Below are positions 1 through 12,254 of a stretch of 64,000 bases of DNA, one piece after another. Position 1 is the first letter of the stretch; each line of letters opens with the position of its first letter. A model generated the notes under the pieces. It saw nothing but the letters and a program-made list of their open reading frames with translations. It searched no databases and was not told the origin of the DNA. The position numbers and the translations under genes were made by a program. Origin of the DNA: Gymnothorax reevesii (taxonomy: Eukaryota > Chordata > Actinopteri > Anguilliformes > Muraenidae); assembly GCA_029721435.1 (NCBI GenBank), contig CM056573.1:153037947-153101946 (forward strand), read 5' to 3'.

Positions 1-1620
1 TAAAGACAAATTCAGTTCCTTGGTATGTTTAATGGTCCCATAGGGAGCATTTATTGTCCAAAAAATACAATTTTTTTGCCAAATAAATGTAACATCTTTG
101 ATATGGTGTAAATTCAGCAGGACAGAAACAAGGTGTATATTTATAAAACATTACGAAACATCATATTTCCAGTTTCCTTATTGCTTCTAATTTCTGATGG
201 TGTATGACATGTGGTACTTCTGAAGCAAATACTGCTCGTCCAGACAGTTTTCTTCAATGGAACATAATGCAAAAAATAGCTAAATTTGCCCTACACTCAG
301 GTCACCTTGCATTTAGTAAATAAAAAACGCATGTTAAAACTGCTGAAATAAGCCAAAACGCCTATTGGTTGATCAAAGAAGGTGAAAATAATAACAGCTT
401 GTCATTGGAATTTTCGGATTTGTTCTTGTAGTCCTTTAATTTTGGGTATTTTTTTTCCGTCCCACAGTGTCCGTCCGTAACGCTGCATGTTGCTCCTCAC
501 AGAATGAGGATAATAAAATGCTGACATAAATGGAACAAAGACCCAACCACAAGTCAACTGTATAATGGCACCCGTGAAAAAATTCCAACTGGCCTAGTCA
601 CCACAATCAGTTAACAATTTCCGTCCCACAATATGTCCGTCTGTCACGCATGTGACGGACAAACATGTTGTGGGACATTTTCCTGTGGTATACTGAACAT
701 AGTTTGTATGGAAGAATGAGGGGTATCAACATTATTTTTGCAATGTCACAGTGTTCGCTACTGATAATTGTGAAACCTACGCAAATTACTTTGTATGAAA
801 ACAAATCCCTCAATGTTCTTCATGGTTCTGGGAGGTATTTTTCTTGATTCATTGATGAATCAAGACTAAATGAATAAATGAAGGTTACATTTTTCTTCAG
901 ATTAAAATCAGAATTGATTTACTTATCACATTGATGTTTACCTTTGGGATATTTAAGGTCTCAGAGATGAAAATGACCACTTGGTCCCACAGTGTCCGTC
1001 CGTCACATGTGCAATCAGCAGCTTAGCCTCAAGGTCATTTCAAAGTAACCAGTCTGGTAAAGATGAAATTGGCCGAACTACTGATTACAATGTTTCTGCG
1101 TGAATTTAGGGTCCAGCAGAACACTTCAGAATGAAGCTGCATATGACCAGGGTCTATATTCACAAATTACACATCCGCAAAGTTTCTGCAACAGCTTGCG
1201 TTGTATTCACGAAGCTCCCGCAAATTTGCATGCATCCCCGCAATATCTGGGACTTCCAGACTTCTCGCAAATCAGACCATAGACTTCCATGGAGTTTTTC
1301 CAATCGGTCATGCAGAAAAGCACCAAGTGCCTGAAGTGCAAGTTCAATTAGTGCAGACAGGTAATAGCAACCAGTGTCAGTGGGTGCAAGTTGTAAACAA
1401 CAGTTTATAATTAGACAGTGGAGCTTCAGGATCTTCATTTGGTCGGGAAATCTTGAACTGTACAGAGCTCTTATGCTTTGGGAAGGTAAGCCACCATGAA
1501 TTTCCCTAATTTCCTTTAAAGTAGGTAATTGTGCGTACTGGGGTCTGTCCGTCAGTCTGTTCAGGTACTGTCCATCAGAATACTGTTGTTCAAATTCAGC
1601 TTTTGATAACTAAAAAATGC
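1..1620. other. no gene seen; recurrent 'cccacagtgtccgtccgtcac' motif
   Basis: No ORF here resembles a known protein. A short motif close to CCCACAGTGTCCGTCCGTCA occurs near 461-480 and 987-1007, and again near 3335-3360 and 3368-3388. Between 623 and 676 two degenerate copies face each other as an imperfect inverted repeat of roughly 25-bp arms. This suggests ends of a dispersed repeat family placed back to back. I cannot name the family. Confidence 0.5.
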
Positions 1621-1622
1621 CC

Positions 1623-2880
1623 TTGTCCATTCTTACCATGTTTTCAGGGTATGTTGGGGTGGTTAGAAGATGCTCCACATAGATTTGTGTCAAGCTCTGA
1701 TAATCAAGATGGCCGCCATCTTGAATTTGGTTTCACTCATTAACTCTAACTCTGTCCGTCGTCCGTATGTCGTTGTCATGGGCACTAATCTTAATGGCTG
1801 GACCGATTTCTCTGAAACTTTATGGGTGGGTACCTTGTCCAAACGGGTCAGGGTTTTTTATTTTTTTTCATTATTTCCAATTTTACCAATTTGGTTTTTC
1901 CGGCCACCATGGGGCTTTTTGTAAAACACTCGTTGGTCATTTCCAAGGTAACCATGATAGCTAGGATTACCAAATTTTGACTGTAGGTACCCCTATGAGA
2001 CTACATTACATATCTTCTGGGTTTTGCATTTGACCTTCATTTGAAGATCACAGAGGTCAAATTTCAAAATTTTAGCGTCAAGTGGCACATTTCGTTGTTA
2101 TTTAGTGTAGGACGCTGTAATTTGGTGTCATGATAAATCAAGGCACCTAGTATGTGTACATCAAATTTCGACCCAATCGGACTCCAAATATGGCAGCCAG
2201 GGGGGAATGTTTAAAAATGACCAAATGTCATGTCGGAGATAACCACATCAGGTTCAACCACCAAACTTAAATTGTATGTGTATCTAGTGAGGTTACATCA
2301 CATGTAGTACACCTGTCTGATTTGACCTACTTTTCAAGGTCACAGGGGTAAGAAACCCGAAAATTGAACTTTATGACCTCATTTATCCAGAAAAGTAGGT
2401 CAAATTTAAAAAAAAAACCGTTTGATTGTTGCGTATCCCCATAAGAAGAACCTATGATAAAAGTTTGGTAAAGATCAGACAAAAACTAAGAGTGTGAATG
2501 TCATTTTTGCATATGTGTGTACATTGATGTACATAAAGTACATGTAACCCATTTTTATCAATTCCACATTAACCACAGGATACTTGGTACAAAAGTATAT
2601 CTATGCAAAACCTCCTCCCATACCAAAATTCAGTCTGATTTGATTTCTTTTCTGGCCACCAGGGGGCCAAATACTAAAATGTACTCTGACAATTTCCGAC
2701 ATATCCTGCAATTCAAGACAGCCTTTGAATTGGACTTCCAACTACTAGTAATGACCTTCCGGTGAGCACATTGTCCCTGGACCATTTCATTCAGGGAATG
2801 TTGGGGGTGGTTAGAGGATGCTTCATATAGATTCACGGTGTGCTCCTATAATCAAGATGGCCACCATTGCAGCCATCCAG
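1623..2880. repeat. diverged pair of direct repeats in non-coding DNA
   Basis: Two stretches, about 1623-1735 and 2770-2880, share the same order of words: a 'tgtcc...tt..caggg.atgttgggg.tggttaga' block, then 'gatgct.cata.agatt', then 'ataatcaagatggcc.ccat'. The first copy holds the near-palindrome CAAGATGGCCGCCATCTTG. The DNA between them has no coding signal. It reads like an old non-autonomous repeat; no family is assigned. Confidence 0.45.
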
Positions 2881-2954
2881 ATTTTGGTTTCTGTTCAGTC
2901 TTGTATTACATGTATGTTTGCGCCTCTATGTCAGTGATTTGTGCTCTGTGAATT

Positions 2955-3317
2955 ATGGACCCCACTCCCAGTGCAGGCAAGATGACTTCGGCAGAAAGAC
3001 AGAGAAAACACTGAGAAAAATTGAAATTCGACCCTCAGAAGCTCAGAGAAATTAGAGACAAAGATAAGAAGAGAAAGCAAGTATCTCGCAAAAAGGAAAC
3101 GCCACACCAAAGTCGTGATCGTCGGAGAAAAGAAAGAAAAAGAGGTAAGACTTCCAGGAAAGAGAAAAAGCAGGCTGAAGGGACTGATGTGAACCAAATA
3201 AGAAAATTACCCGTCCCATACAGAAACATGACACCAGAAATGAAGAAAGAATATGAAGCAGAGAAGAAACTTGTTATTGTAAAATATGTGGTCCTTCATT
3301 TCACTGAGAATTATTGA
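2955..3317 (+). pseudogene. broken ORF for a lysine/arginine-rich protein
   Basis: One reading frame starting at the ATG at 2955 runs to the TGA ending at 3317 with a single internal stop, after the sequence SAERQRKH (about codon 20). The rest is extremely basic and charged, with repeated K/R/E blocks and then a short hydrophobic tail. The SAERQRK start recalls highly charged N-termini (AERQR-Y/H) seen in many unclassified transposon-linked ORFs of fish and invertebrates; that likeness is from memory. No catalytic or zinc-finger motif is visible. The frame ends just before two 'gtgtccgtccgtcac' motifs, so it may lie inside that repeat family. Function unknown. Confidence 0.4.
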
Positions 3318-3389
3318 TGGTCTGTATGTTAATGTTCCACAGTGTCTGTCCGTTACATCTGCACTGTCCCACAGTGTCCGTCCGTCACA

Positions 3390-5343
3390 GATGTTCCGGC
3401 ACATTTCCTGGAAAACCTATACACCTCCCAGCAAAACATCTTGCATGAGGCTGGAGCACTAGAAAAGACATGTTACAAATACAGTTTGTTTTATTCTTCT
3501 CTCCTCTGATTTTATTTCTACAGCAAGTGAAATATTTGACCTCTTTAAAAAAATCAAACGAAACACATTCTTTCCCTCACTGCCGCATCATGCAACAACT
3601 GGCAGCAATGAAACTGCGCAGGAGTTTAGCCTAGTTCCATACCTATTTGGAAATATGTCTTTTGATCATTTGTGAACAAAGACAATTCTGTGGGACAGGG
3701 ATCATTATTTTGGCATAAAATTCAATTTTTGGGCCTTTTTATGGAAAAGAGCGACCAGGATGCTCTTCAGAGAATAAAGATTGTTAAACAAACTATATTG
3801 TCTACACCCCATGGGTCCATACTTAAAAATAAATACATGTTCCACTTGTTTTTAAGACATTTTTTTTTGTTGCTGATGTTACACTTCTATGCCCAGCATT
3901 GTGAACACGCTCTTTTGCCATTATATTAATAAATTGAATGAGTTGTTGTTTATTGTGCAAATCTAGAATTTATTAATTAATGGCGAAAAGTGTTAGCATG
4001 GTAGCTAGGTAATTATTCATCCTGTGGGCTTGAATAAACGGCCAACTAGAGGCTAACGCTTTTCTGAAATTTTCCAAATAATATGATGCTGACATTTATG
4101 GGATAAACAGGATCTCAAATTCGTGAGCCCAAGATATCAAATTTATGAAACTCCAGTGGTAATTTTTGTTTCAACTTATTCCTCGACCTAGGGCTTGGAA
4201 TATACAAAAATTGATCCTCTCGTCTCATACATAATTCGATATTTGATATGGGTTCCTCTGTTTATACTAAAATACCCCGCCAGAGATGCACTGTAGCATT
4301 CATCCATAGACACCTGACTCAATTTAATTCAAAAACTCTGAGGGAAAGAAGCTAAAGTGTATGCAACTAGCTAGTTTGCTACTTACAGTAGCCTTAACCA
4401 TTTGGCGCAACACACGTGAGCCAATGGTGGGAGTGATACAAGCAAACGAGACATTCAGCTATGGTCAATGTCAGTGGTATGGTCCACTTTAGGGGTGTCT
4501 GAAATCGTATTACAATATTCTTCCAGGCATGAATATGATGTAATATTTATAATGATAGGTTGGATAAGTATAAATGTTTTGAACCCCCCAACCTTTTGTT
4601 TTTACCTCTCTTTGGGGGGGGGGTTAAGTCTTAGTTAGGGGGATCAGACCCACCCAATCCCCCCCGTAATTCGAACCATGAGTTTAGGTAACTTCAAGTT
4701 ATTTTTTTATACAGTCTCTCTTAGTTACATCGATTCTGTATGAAGCTTGAAAAGTGTTGCAATGCATCTCTAAATTCCCCGGGTTATCTGGACAGACATT
4801 AATAAACATAACCTTAGTTTATGAGTATGCTTAATAATTAGACCTATAATGTAACTTTTGTGGGGGCCATAGGTTTTCCTCGCCCCACACACTGCTGCGA
4901 AAGTATAAAGTGCTCAAGCAGCAAATTTTCAGAGGCGTTCGTGCTCCATGTCCGGTTCATCGCTGTATTTTCCTAAATGCAAGGGTTTGGTGCCCTTTCA
5001 GGGCAGTCTTCAAGAGAGAAACTATTGGAACTTGCTCATGACAAATGTTGTTGTTTATGAAATCTGGTAAAGTAACACATTTAATGCTGGTTTACTGATC
5101 CTATACAGCATATCTATGTACTTTCTGGATTTTTAGCATGTAACAGGTCAGTCAACATAACATTCATTTTATGATTGTAAAAAAATGTACAAAACATGGT
5201 TGGGATTGGAATTAGATGGCTGTAAGGCCATTTCTTTTATCCAAATTATTTGTACTATTTGACACCTGTTAAGAATTAGAAGGTGTTGAAGTGAGTATTG
5301 AGAGTATATCAACCTTCAGGTCTATGCTATCATGATAGGTTGT
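3390..5343. other. AT-rich non-coding DNA, nothing recognised
   Basis: No protein-like frame, no clear terminal inverted repeats and no RNA gene were seen. There is a G run of about 11 bases near 4614. Confidence 0.5.
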
Positions 5344-6495
5344 AAGACTTTTTAACTTATATAACCTGATTGTCTTTCCTTGACCTGGAAGATGACCAAA
5401 TAACTTGCAATCTACGATTTTCGACTGTGTGATGTTTGGCTACATGCCACACTGAATAATTGCCTGCTCTCATTCACCCAACCATACGCTCTTCCTGATG
5501 CATTCTTGATTTTCATTGCGCCATCACGAGATAGAAAACAGTTTGTCTAAAGATAAGGCAGGAGCATGAAGGAGAAGCGGCCTTGTGTCTCGTTAACAAG
5601 ATCAACTACCTATTTTGAAAAAAGTCCATCAGCCAGAACAACCACCGCTAGAAAAACAACCAGAATAACAGCCAGAATGATGCTGATGAGTGTTCTTTCA
5701 GTGATTGGAAAATAGTGCAGAAAATACTAAGACTATTCAACTTATATAACCTGATTGTCCTTGTTTGACCTGGAAGATGACCAAGTAATCTGCCATCAAC
5801 GATTTTCAACTCTGTGATGTTTGGCTGCATGCCACACTGAATAATTGCCTGCTCTCATTCACCCAACCATACGCTCTTCCTGATGCATTCTTGATTTCAT
5901 AGCGCCATCACGAGATAGAAAACAGTTTGTCTAAAGATAAGGCAGGAGCATGAAAGAGGAGGGGCCTTGTGTCTTGTTTTCAAGATCAACTACCTATTTT
6001 AAAAAAAGTCCATCAGCCAGAACAACCACCGCTAGAAAAACAAGCAGAATAACAGCCAGAATGATGCTGATGAGTGTTCTTTCAGTGATTGGAAAATAGT
6101 GCAGAAAATACTAAGACTATTTAACTTATATGACCTGATTGTCCTTGTTTGACCTGGAAGATGACCAAGTAATCTGCCATCAACGATTTTCAACTCTGTG
6201 ATGTTTGGCTGCATGCCACACTGAATAATTGCCTGCTCTCATTCACCCAACCATACGCTCTTCCTGATGCATTCTTGATTTCATAGCGCCATCACGAGAT
6301 AGAAAACAGTTTGTCTAAAGATAAGGCAGGAGCATGAAAGAGGAGGGGCCTTGTGTCTTGTTTTCAAGATCAACTACCTATTTTGAAAAAAGTCCATCAG
6401 CCAGAACAACCAAAGCTAGAAAAACAACCAGAATAACAGCCAGAATGATGCTGATGAGTGTTCTTTCAGTGATTGGAAAATAGTGCAGAAAATAC
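5344..6495. repeat. tandem array, three units of 384 bp
   Basis: The phrase 'aagactnttnaacttatatnacctgattgtc' recurs at about 5344, 5728 and 6112, giving an exact 384-bp spacing twice. The third unit ends near 6495, where the similarity breaks off. Units two and three are nearly identical; unit one is more diverged, for instance in the stretch after the CACGAGATAGAAAACAG block. Each unit contains a string of 'ccag-aacaacc / agaataacagccag' words. The minus-strand 60-codon ORF in units two and three is only a by-product of the repeat. No function is implied. Confidence 0.9.
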
Positions 6496-6684
6496 TAGTA
6501 AGATTCCCAACTTCTAATTGTGTGGGCCGCCTACATCTCTTCATGATCTGTCTTAATGAACTAAAGAGATGAATGTAGGCCATTTTTAAAGTTTCTAGTC
6601 TAACATCAGTTCTTCTTAGTTACATAGTGATTAATGATTGCCTGATAGGCAAGAAAAATAATTGAAGGCAACTCAGGTTAGATA

Positions 6685-8146
6685 TACGGAGTACAAATGA
6701 AAATGCACCACTTGAAAAAAGTCAATATTTAAGTTCAAATGAACTTCAATATAATTTTTATATAACAACAACACTACAGTGACGTCACCCGACATGCCAG
6801 GTGCAAGAAATGCGAGAATTTCGCTAGGCAATTTTTTGCAAAAACGCAACATCTTGCACGCACACCACGGGAAAAATGAATTTCACTCTGAATTTGTACA
6901 CACATTGCCTTTAAAAGCATGTGAATTTCACTTCTTCACTGACACTTGTGAAACGTCGACACTATGCCGCGACTTACAGCCCCTGAACGGGAACGTGCCA
7001 TAGGCATGCTTCAAATTGGCGCCAGCACCAGGGAAATTGCCAGACGACTACACTGCGCACACACAACGATCGCAGACTCCATCAAAGGTTTCTGCAAACG
7101 GGGAGCACTCGGGACCGTGCTCGACCGGGTCAACAACATGTGACAACGGCACGTTAGGACCGTCAGATCGTACGGGATTATGTCCAAGACCGAACACTAC
7201 CAGCGACAAGAACGGCTGCTCAAGTCCAAGGACGCCGTGGATTCATTCACCCCAACACCGTACGGAACCGTCTGCGAGCTGCAGGCCTGCGTGCACGACG
7301 TCCTTATTTCGGCCCCATATTGACGGATCGTCACCAAAACCAGCGTCCACAGTGGGCAAACAGGCACCAGAATTGGCGACTACGACAATGGCACGGTGTC
7401 ATCTTTTCTGACAAGTCACGATTTCACTTATGCAACGCAGATGGCCGTTTACGTGTTTGGCGGAGACGCGGTGAACGTTATAACGCCGATTGTGTCTTTC
7501 AAACGGACTACTGGGGTGGTGGCAGCGTTATGGTGTGGGGTGGAACAAGCTACCGTCACAGAACCCCTCTCCATATCTGCAGAGGAAGGGTGAACGGCGT
7601 CTCCTACTGGGACCAGGTGCTGCGGAACCATGTCGTGCCGTTCTTCAACCAACACCACGATGTCCGCACGTTCAAACAGGACAGCGCTAGGGCACACACT
7701 GCAAGGGCGTCCATGCAGTACCTTGCACAGCAGAACATCCCCGTGCTTCAGTGGCCAGCTCTGTCACCCGACCTCTCCCCTATCGAGCACTTATTCACGT
7801 CGACGCCAGATGGACAACATCCGAGAACTTGAGGTTGCCCTTGTTCAGGAGTGGAATGCTATCCCTCAGAACACTATCCAGAGACTGATCAACTCCATAC
7901 GACGACGATGCACCGCATGTGTCAATGCAAATGGCGGTCACACCCGTGATTGACTTCCCTGTTTGACCCCTACACCAGTTAAACCTCTCTCGCGCATTAG
8001 CATTATCGTGAATGAAATTGAATGATGTTTACATGTCTTCTTAAATCATTCATTATCTCAAATGCATCATACGTATATACTTCACGTATCAATCTGTGGA
8101 GCTATTCCAGATTTTGTGAGTGGTGCGTTTTCATTTGTACTCAGTA
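6685..8146 (+). mobile_element. Tc1-like DNA transposon, inactive, about 1.46 kb
   Basis: Both ends carry the same inverted repeat: left TACGGAGTACAAATGAAAA, right (read inward) TACTGAGTACAAATGAAAA, continuing with GCACCAC. The first two bases on each side are TA, the target duplication of the Tc1/mariner superfamily. The interior holds a degraded transposase in the same orientation. The length is typical for a full-length Tc1 element, so this is a complete but dead copy. Confidence 0.92.
6964..7953 (+). pseudogene. Tc1-like DD34E transposase, multiply broken
   Basis: The frame opens with MPRLTAPERERAIGML and a helix-turn-helix region (AST-REIARRLHC), as in Tc1 N-terminal DNA-binding domains. 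Readable catalytic pieces are FSDKSRF (first Asp), KQDSARAHTA (second Asp) and SPDLSPIEHL (Glu). There are 34 residues between the second Asp and the Glu, which defines DD34E. An in-frame stop follows the codons near 7140, at least one frameshift lies between 7140 and 7320, and another near 7800 moves the C-terminus (MDNIRELEVALVQEWN) to a different frame. Length if intact would be about 330 residues, normal for the family. No product is expected. Confidence 0.92.
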
Positions 8147-9292
8147 TAAGTCCGATTCTATGATACAAAGTTTGCCAATTGGGATGTAGGCCTAAAGGAA
8201 GGATTGTTCTCCAAACACAAACCAGTTCAACAGACGGAACCACATTTACTCAATATTTTTATGGCTCAAATGTGTGCAGTAGTCATTTTGGGTTTTTGCT
8301 GTGTTAAGCTGTGTTAAAGTCTCAGCATGATTTATGGATGTGTGTTTTTTGCCAGTCGTCACCATTCATACACTCTCAGAAATAGGGGTACAGCAGGAGT
8401 CCATTTCTGTTCCCCAAGGTATTATGTACCCTTCAGGGCTAATTATAGGACCTCAAGCTACCTGTGTGAACCTTTTTAGGGTCTAAAAGGTACTTTTATG
8501 TTCCAAAACAAATAAAAACCCACTTCTACGGTACAGCAGCAGTACCTCTGAGGGTATTGCCCCAATGACAACCAAACTTTATTTTATTTTTAATTATTTT
8601 TTATTTTCTATTGCAATCATCACAGCACTCTGAACACATATTCATATGCCTTAAGACATAACTTGACAGGCCTCTCCATCAGCTTAGGCAGCACAGCTCT
8701 AAAAACAAAGAAAGGTGTCACATTTCTAATATGCATTGGACGCTCTCAACACGTAGACAAGGAAACCCCAAAACAGGAACTTAAGCTGTATCTAGTCAAC
8801 ACTTTGATGTCAGAATGTAATTTCATTTGTGTATACTTCCGCTTTTATCAGTCAATGATAATTTGCAACGGTCATATGAAGATGCAAGAAATGCACCTTG
8901 ACCTTAAAAAAATCAAACCATAATTATGTTGCACTTTTTTTGAAAGGGGTGTTTTTGGTTCTTTAAGATCAGTCTTTATCAGTGGTATAATTATTAATAT
9001 TTAACTGAACTTTTCATCTGTCCTAAGACAAAACCATCCTCAAGAAATACATATCACTGCTTTTAAAACTGGGGCTTGACCAGTGGCTGCTTGGCTAAGA
9101 GTACGTCTTGACTTGTTTTCAATCATTAGCCAAGCTTAACCAGTATTCCTCTAATTGGAATAACCCACTGGTCATAAAAGTATGCATCTTAATTCAATGC
9201 TGGGACAATTAAACGACAAATATAATTCAGAACAAGAAGACGACATCAATATCCCCCACCACCATGGAATACTATTTTTGGGCCCAGTCAAT
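8147..9292. other. non-coding; possible MITE-like stretch at 8367-8560
   Basis: No coding signal. The stretch 'cactctcagaaataggggtaca... aaggtact...gtaccct' near 8367-8560, with many short GTACC/GGTAC words, resembles non-autonomous hAT-type repeats I know from fish genomes. I could not find a clean right end, so it is noted only here. Confidence 0.35.
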
Positions 9293-9534
9293 TGTAAATG
9301 GACTGCATTTACATAGCAGTTTTCAAGTTACAGGACACACAAACAGCTTTACAATAATGCCTCACATTCACCTTGGTGGCTGAGGCTGCCATACAAGGTG
9401 CTCGCTTGCACATCAGGAGCAGTGCGGGATTCAGTGTTTTGCTCAAAGACACTTAGACATGCTATCCAGAGGAGCCAGGGATTGAACCAGGAATCCACTA
9501 GACCACCCGCTCTATCTCCTGAGGCATGCCGCCC
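9293..9534. repeat. fish dispersed repeat ('gtaaatggactgcattta' type)
   Basis: The sequence starts GTAAATGGACTGCATTTA, passes through 'ttttcaagttacaggacac...gctttacaataatgcctcacattcacc', then 'ggattcagtgttttgctcaaagacac' and ends in 'tctcctgaggcatgccgcc'. This matches from memory a dispersed repeat very common in ray-finned fish genomes. It helps place the organism. A fragment of a similar repeat is at 21509-21600. Confidence 0.7.
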
Positions 9535-10693
9535 CAGTCAAGATCATGACTAGTAGCATTCACACTCAGAATTTCATTCATGTCGGTTAAGTAGTGTCTG
9601 AGAAAACTTGACCTCACTTTGGACGGATGGACAGACAAACTCCACTGCAATATTCCCTGCTCCATTTTGAGCAGTTCACAAGGATAAAAATATTTTAAGT
9701 ACTCTTAACAAAAAAAAACAACAAAAAACTGTCTACGGCGTATACTTCTGTATTCGCTCATTGCATATCTTGCATTACCTGCACTTCATGATTGTTCAAA
9801 TTAAGAAAACAAAGCTCAGCAGCGAACACAATGTTGAAAAATGTTGGATGATATGCAATTTGAGGGACAAATTTAACATTTCTCATCCTTACTTAATAAG
9901 GGGAATTGGCCACACTTGAACGTGTTGAGTGTTTCTGGAGCTCATATGTGAATTTACTGTATAACAATTATTGAAAACAAGTCACAACTAATAATAAAGT
10001 TCCATGTCCTTTGCACCACTTTTTTCTATCCCACAAGTACAGTTATCCGCAAAAGAACAATATCTCCTTTTCAAAGAGCAAGTTAAAGTATAGGGTTGTA
10101 TTGTTTCTGATGGGGAGTTTCTGATGGAGAAATGAAACTTAAAAAAAACCAGATTTAGTGTAATATATTCCGGGAAGTGGGTTAAGCCTACGTGCAACAG
10201 ACTTGGCAAAACGCCTCACGCAATGACGTTTGTTTTAGTTATTGCCAAGGTTTCAGTTTCAGCTTCAACTGAAAGATATGGATAAAGATTTTAATCTTGG
10301 ACAATAGGGTAAAAAAGGTAATTAGGTTAGCTTGTGTGGCACATCTCATACCTTCAAGAGGAATATCATGTTTCTTTGGTGGGATTTTATTCACCTCCAA
10401 AGACATTCTCTGACAATGCATTCCTCCAATTGTATGAGGACACTGGACTCAGTTGAGCATTTTGGAGAAATTTAACAATGAACCTCATGAAAGGTTCACC
10501 AAATATGTCAGACAATGGAAGAAAAGACTCAATCTGTTGAGCTCAATCTGTTTTTTTTTTTTTTATGTGGTAAAATAAATTCATATGGCTAAACCAAACC
10601 GGATCCATTGCATTCGGTCTTCATTTTATGCAATAATTTTGAAGATGTCCGTTGTCCTTGAGTTCAATGTCTATGCCTTTAAATTACACCTGG
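9535..10693. other. non-coding, nothing recognised
   Basis: AT-rich DNA with a poly-T run near 10551-10564. No coding or repeat structure beyond simple sequence was seen. Confidence 0.45.
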
Positions 10694-11317
10694 GGCTCTA
10701 ATTTCTTGGTGCAGCGTAGGTGGCGAAGCGTGGCGCAGCCCACGCAGTGGTAATTTCGTCCGGCGCAGCCCGCGTAGTGGTAATTTCGTGAGGTGCAACA
10801 CCGTGCGCAGACGAACGTGCGCCGAGATGGGTGTGGCGGCGTAGTAGGGGGAGGTGTCACTTATTCATCAAGACGCAGTGACAATTTCGTAGAAAAAGTC
10901 TTCGCTGCAGTTGCGCAGAAAGCTCGCCAGCTCCAACCAGGTTCACTTTCTGTGCAGTGGTAATTTGGCTGACCGGCGCACAGTGCGCACAGGTCACCGA
11001 AACCTCACAGGCAGGTTTCCAGAATGTCAGGCACATTACATTCATTCATTCATTCATCTTCTATACCTGCTTATTCCTCACTAGGGTCACGGGGCGAGCT
11101 GGAGCCCATCCCAGCTGACTACGGGCAAAGGCAAGGACCCACCCTGGACAGGTTGCCAATCCATCGCAGGGCGCACACACCATTCACTCTCACACTCTGT
11201 GTCTCCAATTAGGCACATTTCTATACAGTAAATAATTACAGCAACCACTGTTGAATGTAACTATCTGAATCAGCACATAGATTGTAGTATCTATATCGAT
11301 TGTCCTGATGTCAGATC
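10694..11317 (-). repeat. dispersed repeat family copy A, about 442 bp, interrupted
   Basis: This stretch is the reverse complement of 41782-42219, from 'ggctctaatttcttgg' at its left end to 'tgtcctgatgtcagatc' at its right end. Without the nested insertion at 11038-11219 the two copies have nearly equal length (442 and 438 bp). The interior is built of alternating words such as 'cgcag(tggtaatttcgt)' and 'ggcgcagcccgcg'. No ORF and no clear terminal repeats were seen, so the class is unknown; a non-autonomous DNA element is possible. Confidence 0.8.
11038..11210 (+). mobile_element. fish SINE-like repeat inserted in repeat copy A
   Basis: The insert begins with a CATT microsatellite and reads 'cttctatacctgcttattcctc', 'gggtcacggggcgagctggagcccatcccagctgac', 'ccctggacaggttgccaatccatcgcagggc', 'cattcactctcacactc'. 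This is a repeat I recognise as very common in fish. It is flanked by the 9-bp direct repeat AGGCACATT at 11029-11037 and 11211-11219. Removing the insert and one flank restores similarity to copy B, so this is a true insertion with target duplication. Confidence 0.88.
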
Positions 11318-11862
11318 AAAGGCGGCTGGCACGCGTGATGGAAACTCGACCTGACTTAATCAACACAACTGAATCAATGATACAAATTAACAACTTCACA
11401 TCTTTCTCAGCCAACCACAAACTGCCTCGGCATCAGGCAGTGCGTATATAATGCTTGCGTTCTATGCTCGGTAAAACCGCTTGCACACGGACGCGAAACA
11501 AATTTTTCGTACGACTGATTACAGAAAGTCATCAAAGTCATCCAAGGTCTACAACTGTAGTTGGCCTGCACTGCACAAACTTGTAGACAAAACTCACGTC
11601 ATCACTTCTACTCTGACTCTGCAATCACATAGATGTAAAGACGCTTCGTGTATAAGCACTACTGTCCCCTTTTCAATTACTGCACTTGAGCAATAAACTG
11701 CTGCAGACCACATGATTTTTTTGTATCAATGTTCATTGTCAGTTAGGACAAAAAAGATCACTGATCAATTCATTGAGACGTGGGACACGGACTATCAGCC
11801 ACTGCCGTGATGCACACTGTCATCATCTTCATGACCCCATTTCCCATCGACAGCTTGCATTC
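11318..11862. other. non-coding; short match to the TTAA element interior
   Basis: No gene seen. The words at 11468-11513 ('ccgcttgcacac.ggac.c.aaacaa.tttttcg.ac.actgattaca') match 26275-26321 in the middle of the foldback element at 25427-26722. A relic of that element family may lie here. Confidence 0.4.
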
Positions 11863-12254
11863 ACAGGGCTCTCAACTCTCAAGCATTCGGCGTGAGATTT
11901 AGTGCTTCATTCAAGTTCCCGTGCTGTAGTCAGTAATTATGCAATCAACGCAATGTGTGTGTTTCACGATCGTTCAAATTGTTCAAATGAAATAAGATCA
12001 TTTGAAACATTTTATGCAATTCCATTGCTTCCAACTCCTGAGTGAAGAAAAGCCTGAGAAGTCCAGAACCATAACTGATTTCCATATTACTAGTGGCGAA
12101 ATCCACCGTAAGGCATGTGAAACTGATAAACTTCAATGCACAAGGACTTCACTTCCACCTGAGAATCTCTTATGAACGTGTTAATTGAATAATTTCTGAC
12201 TACAGCATGGGAACATGAAACTAAAGCGAATGCGTAAAAGTTGAGAGCTCTATG
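11863..12254. mobile_element. possible MITE, about 390 bp, hAT-like ends
   Basis: The left end CAGGGCTCTCAACTCTCAAG, followed by CATTCG, is mirrored on the right by the reverse complement of 'cgaatgcgtaaaagttgagagctctatg'. Arms are about 26 bp and imperfect. The CAGGG-type start is common in hAT elements. No clear 8-bp target duplication was found and there is no coding sequence. Confidence 0.45.

Noticed and set aside
5344..6495. CRISPR-like array
   Set aside because: Units are directly abutting 384-bp tandem copies without spacers, in a eukaryotic sequence.
7016..7411. 131-codon plus-strand ORF with Ser/Thr/Pro-rich text
   Set aside because: It is an out-of-frame reading of the decayed Tc1 transposase at 6964-7953.
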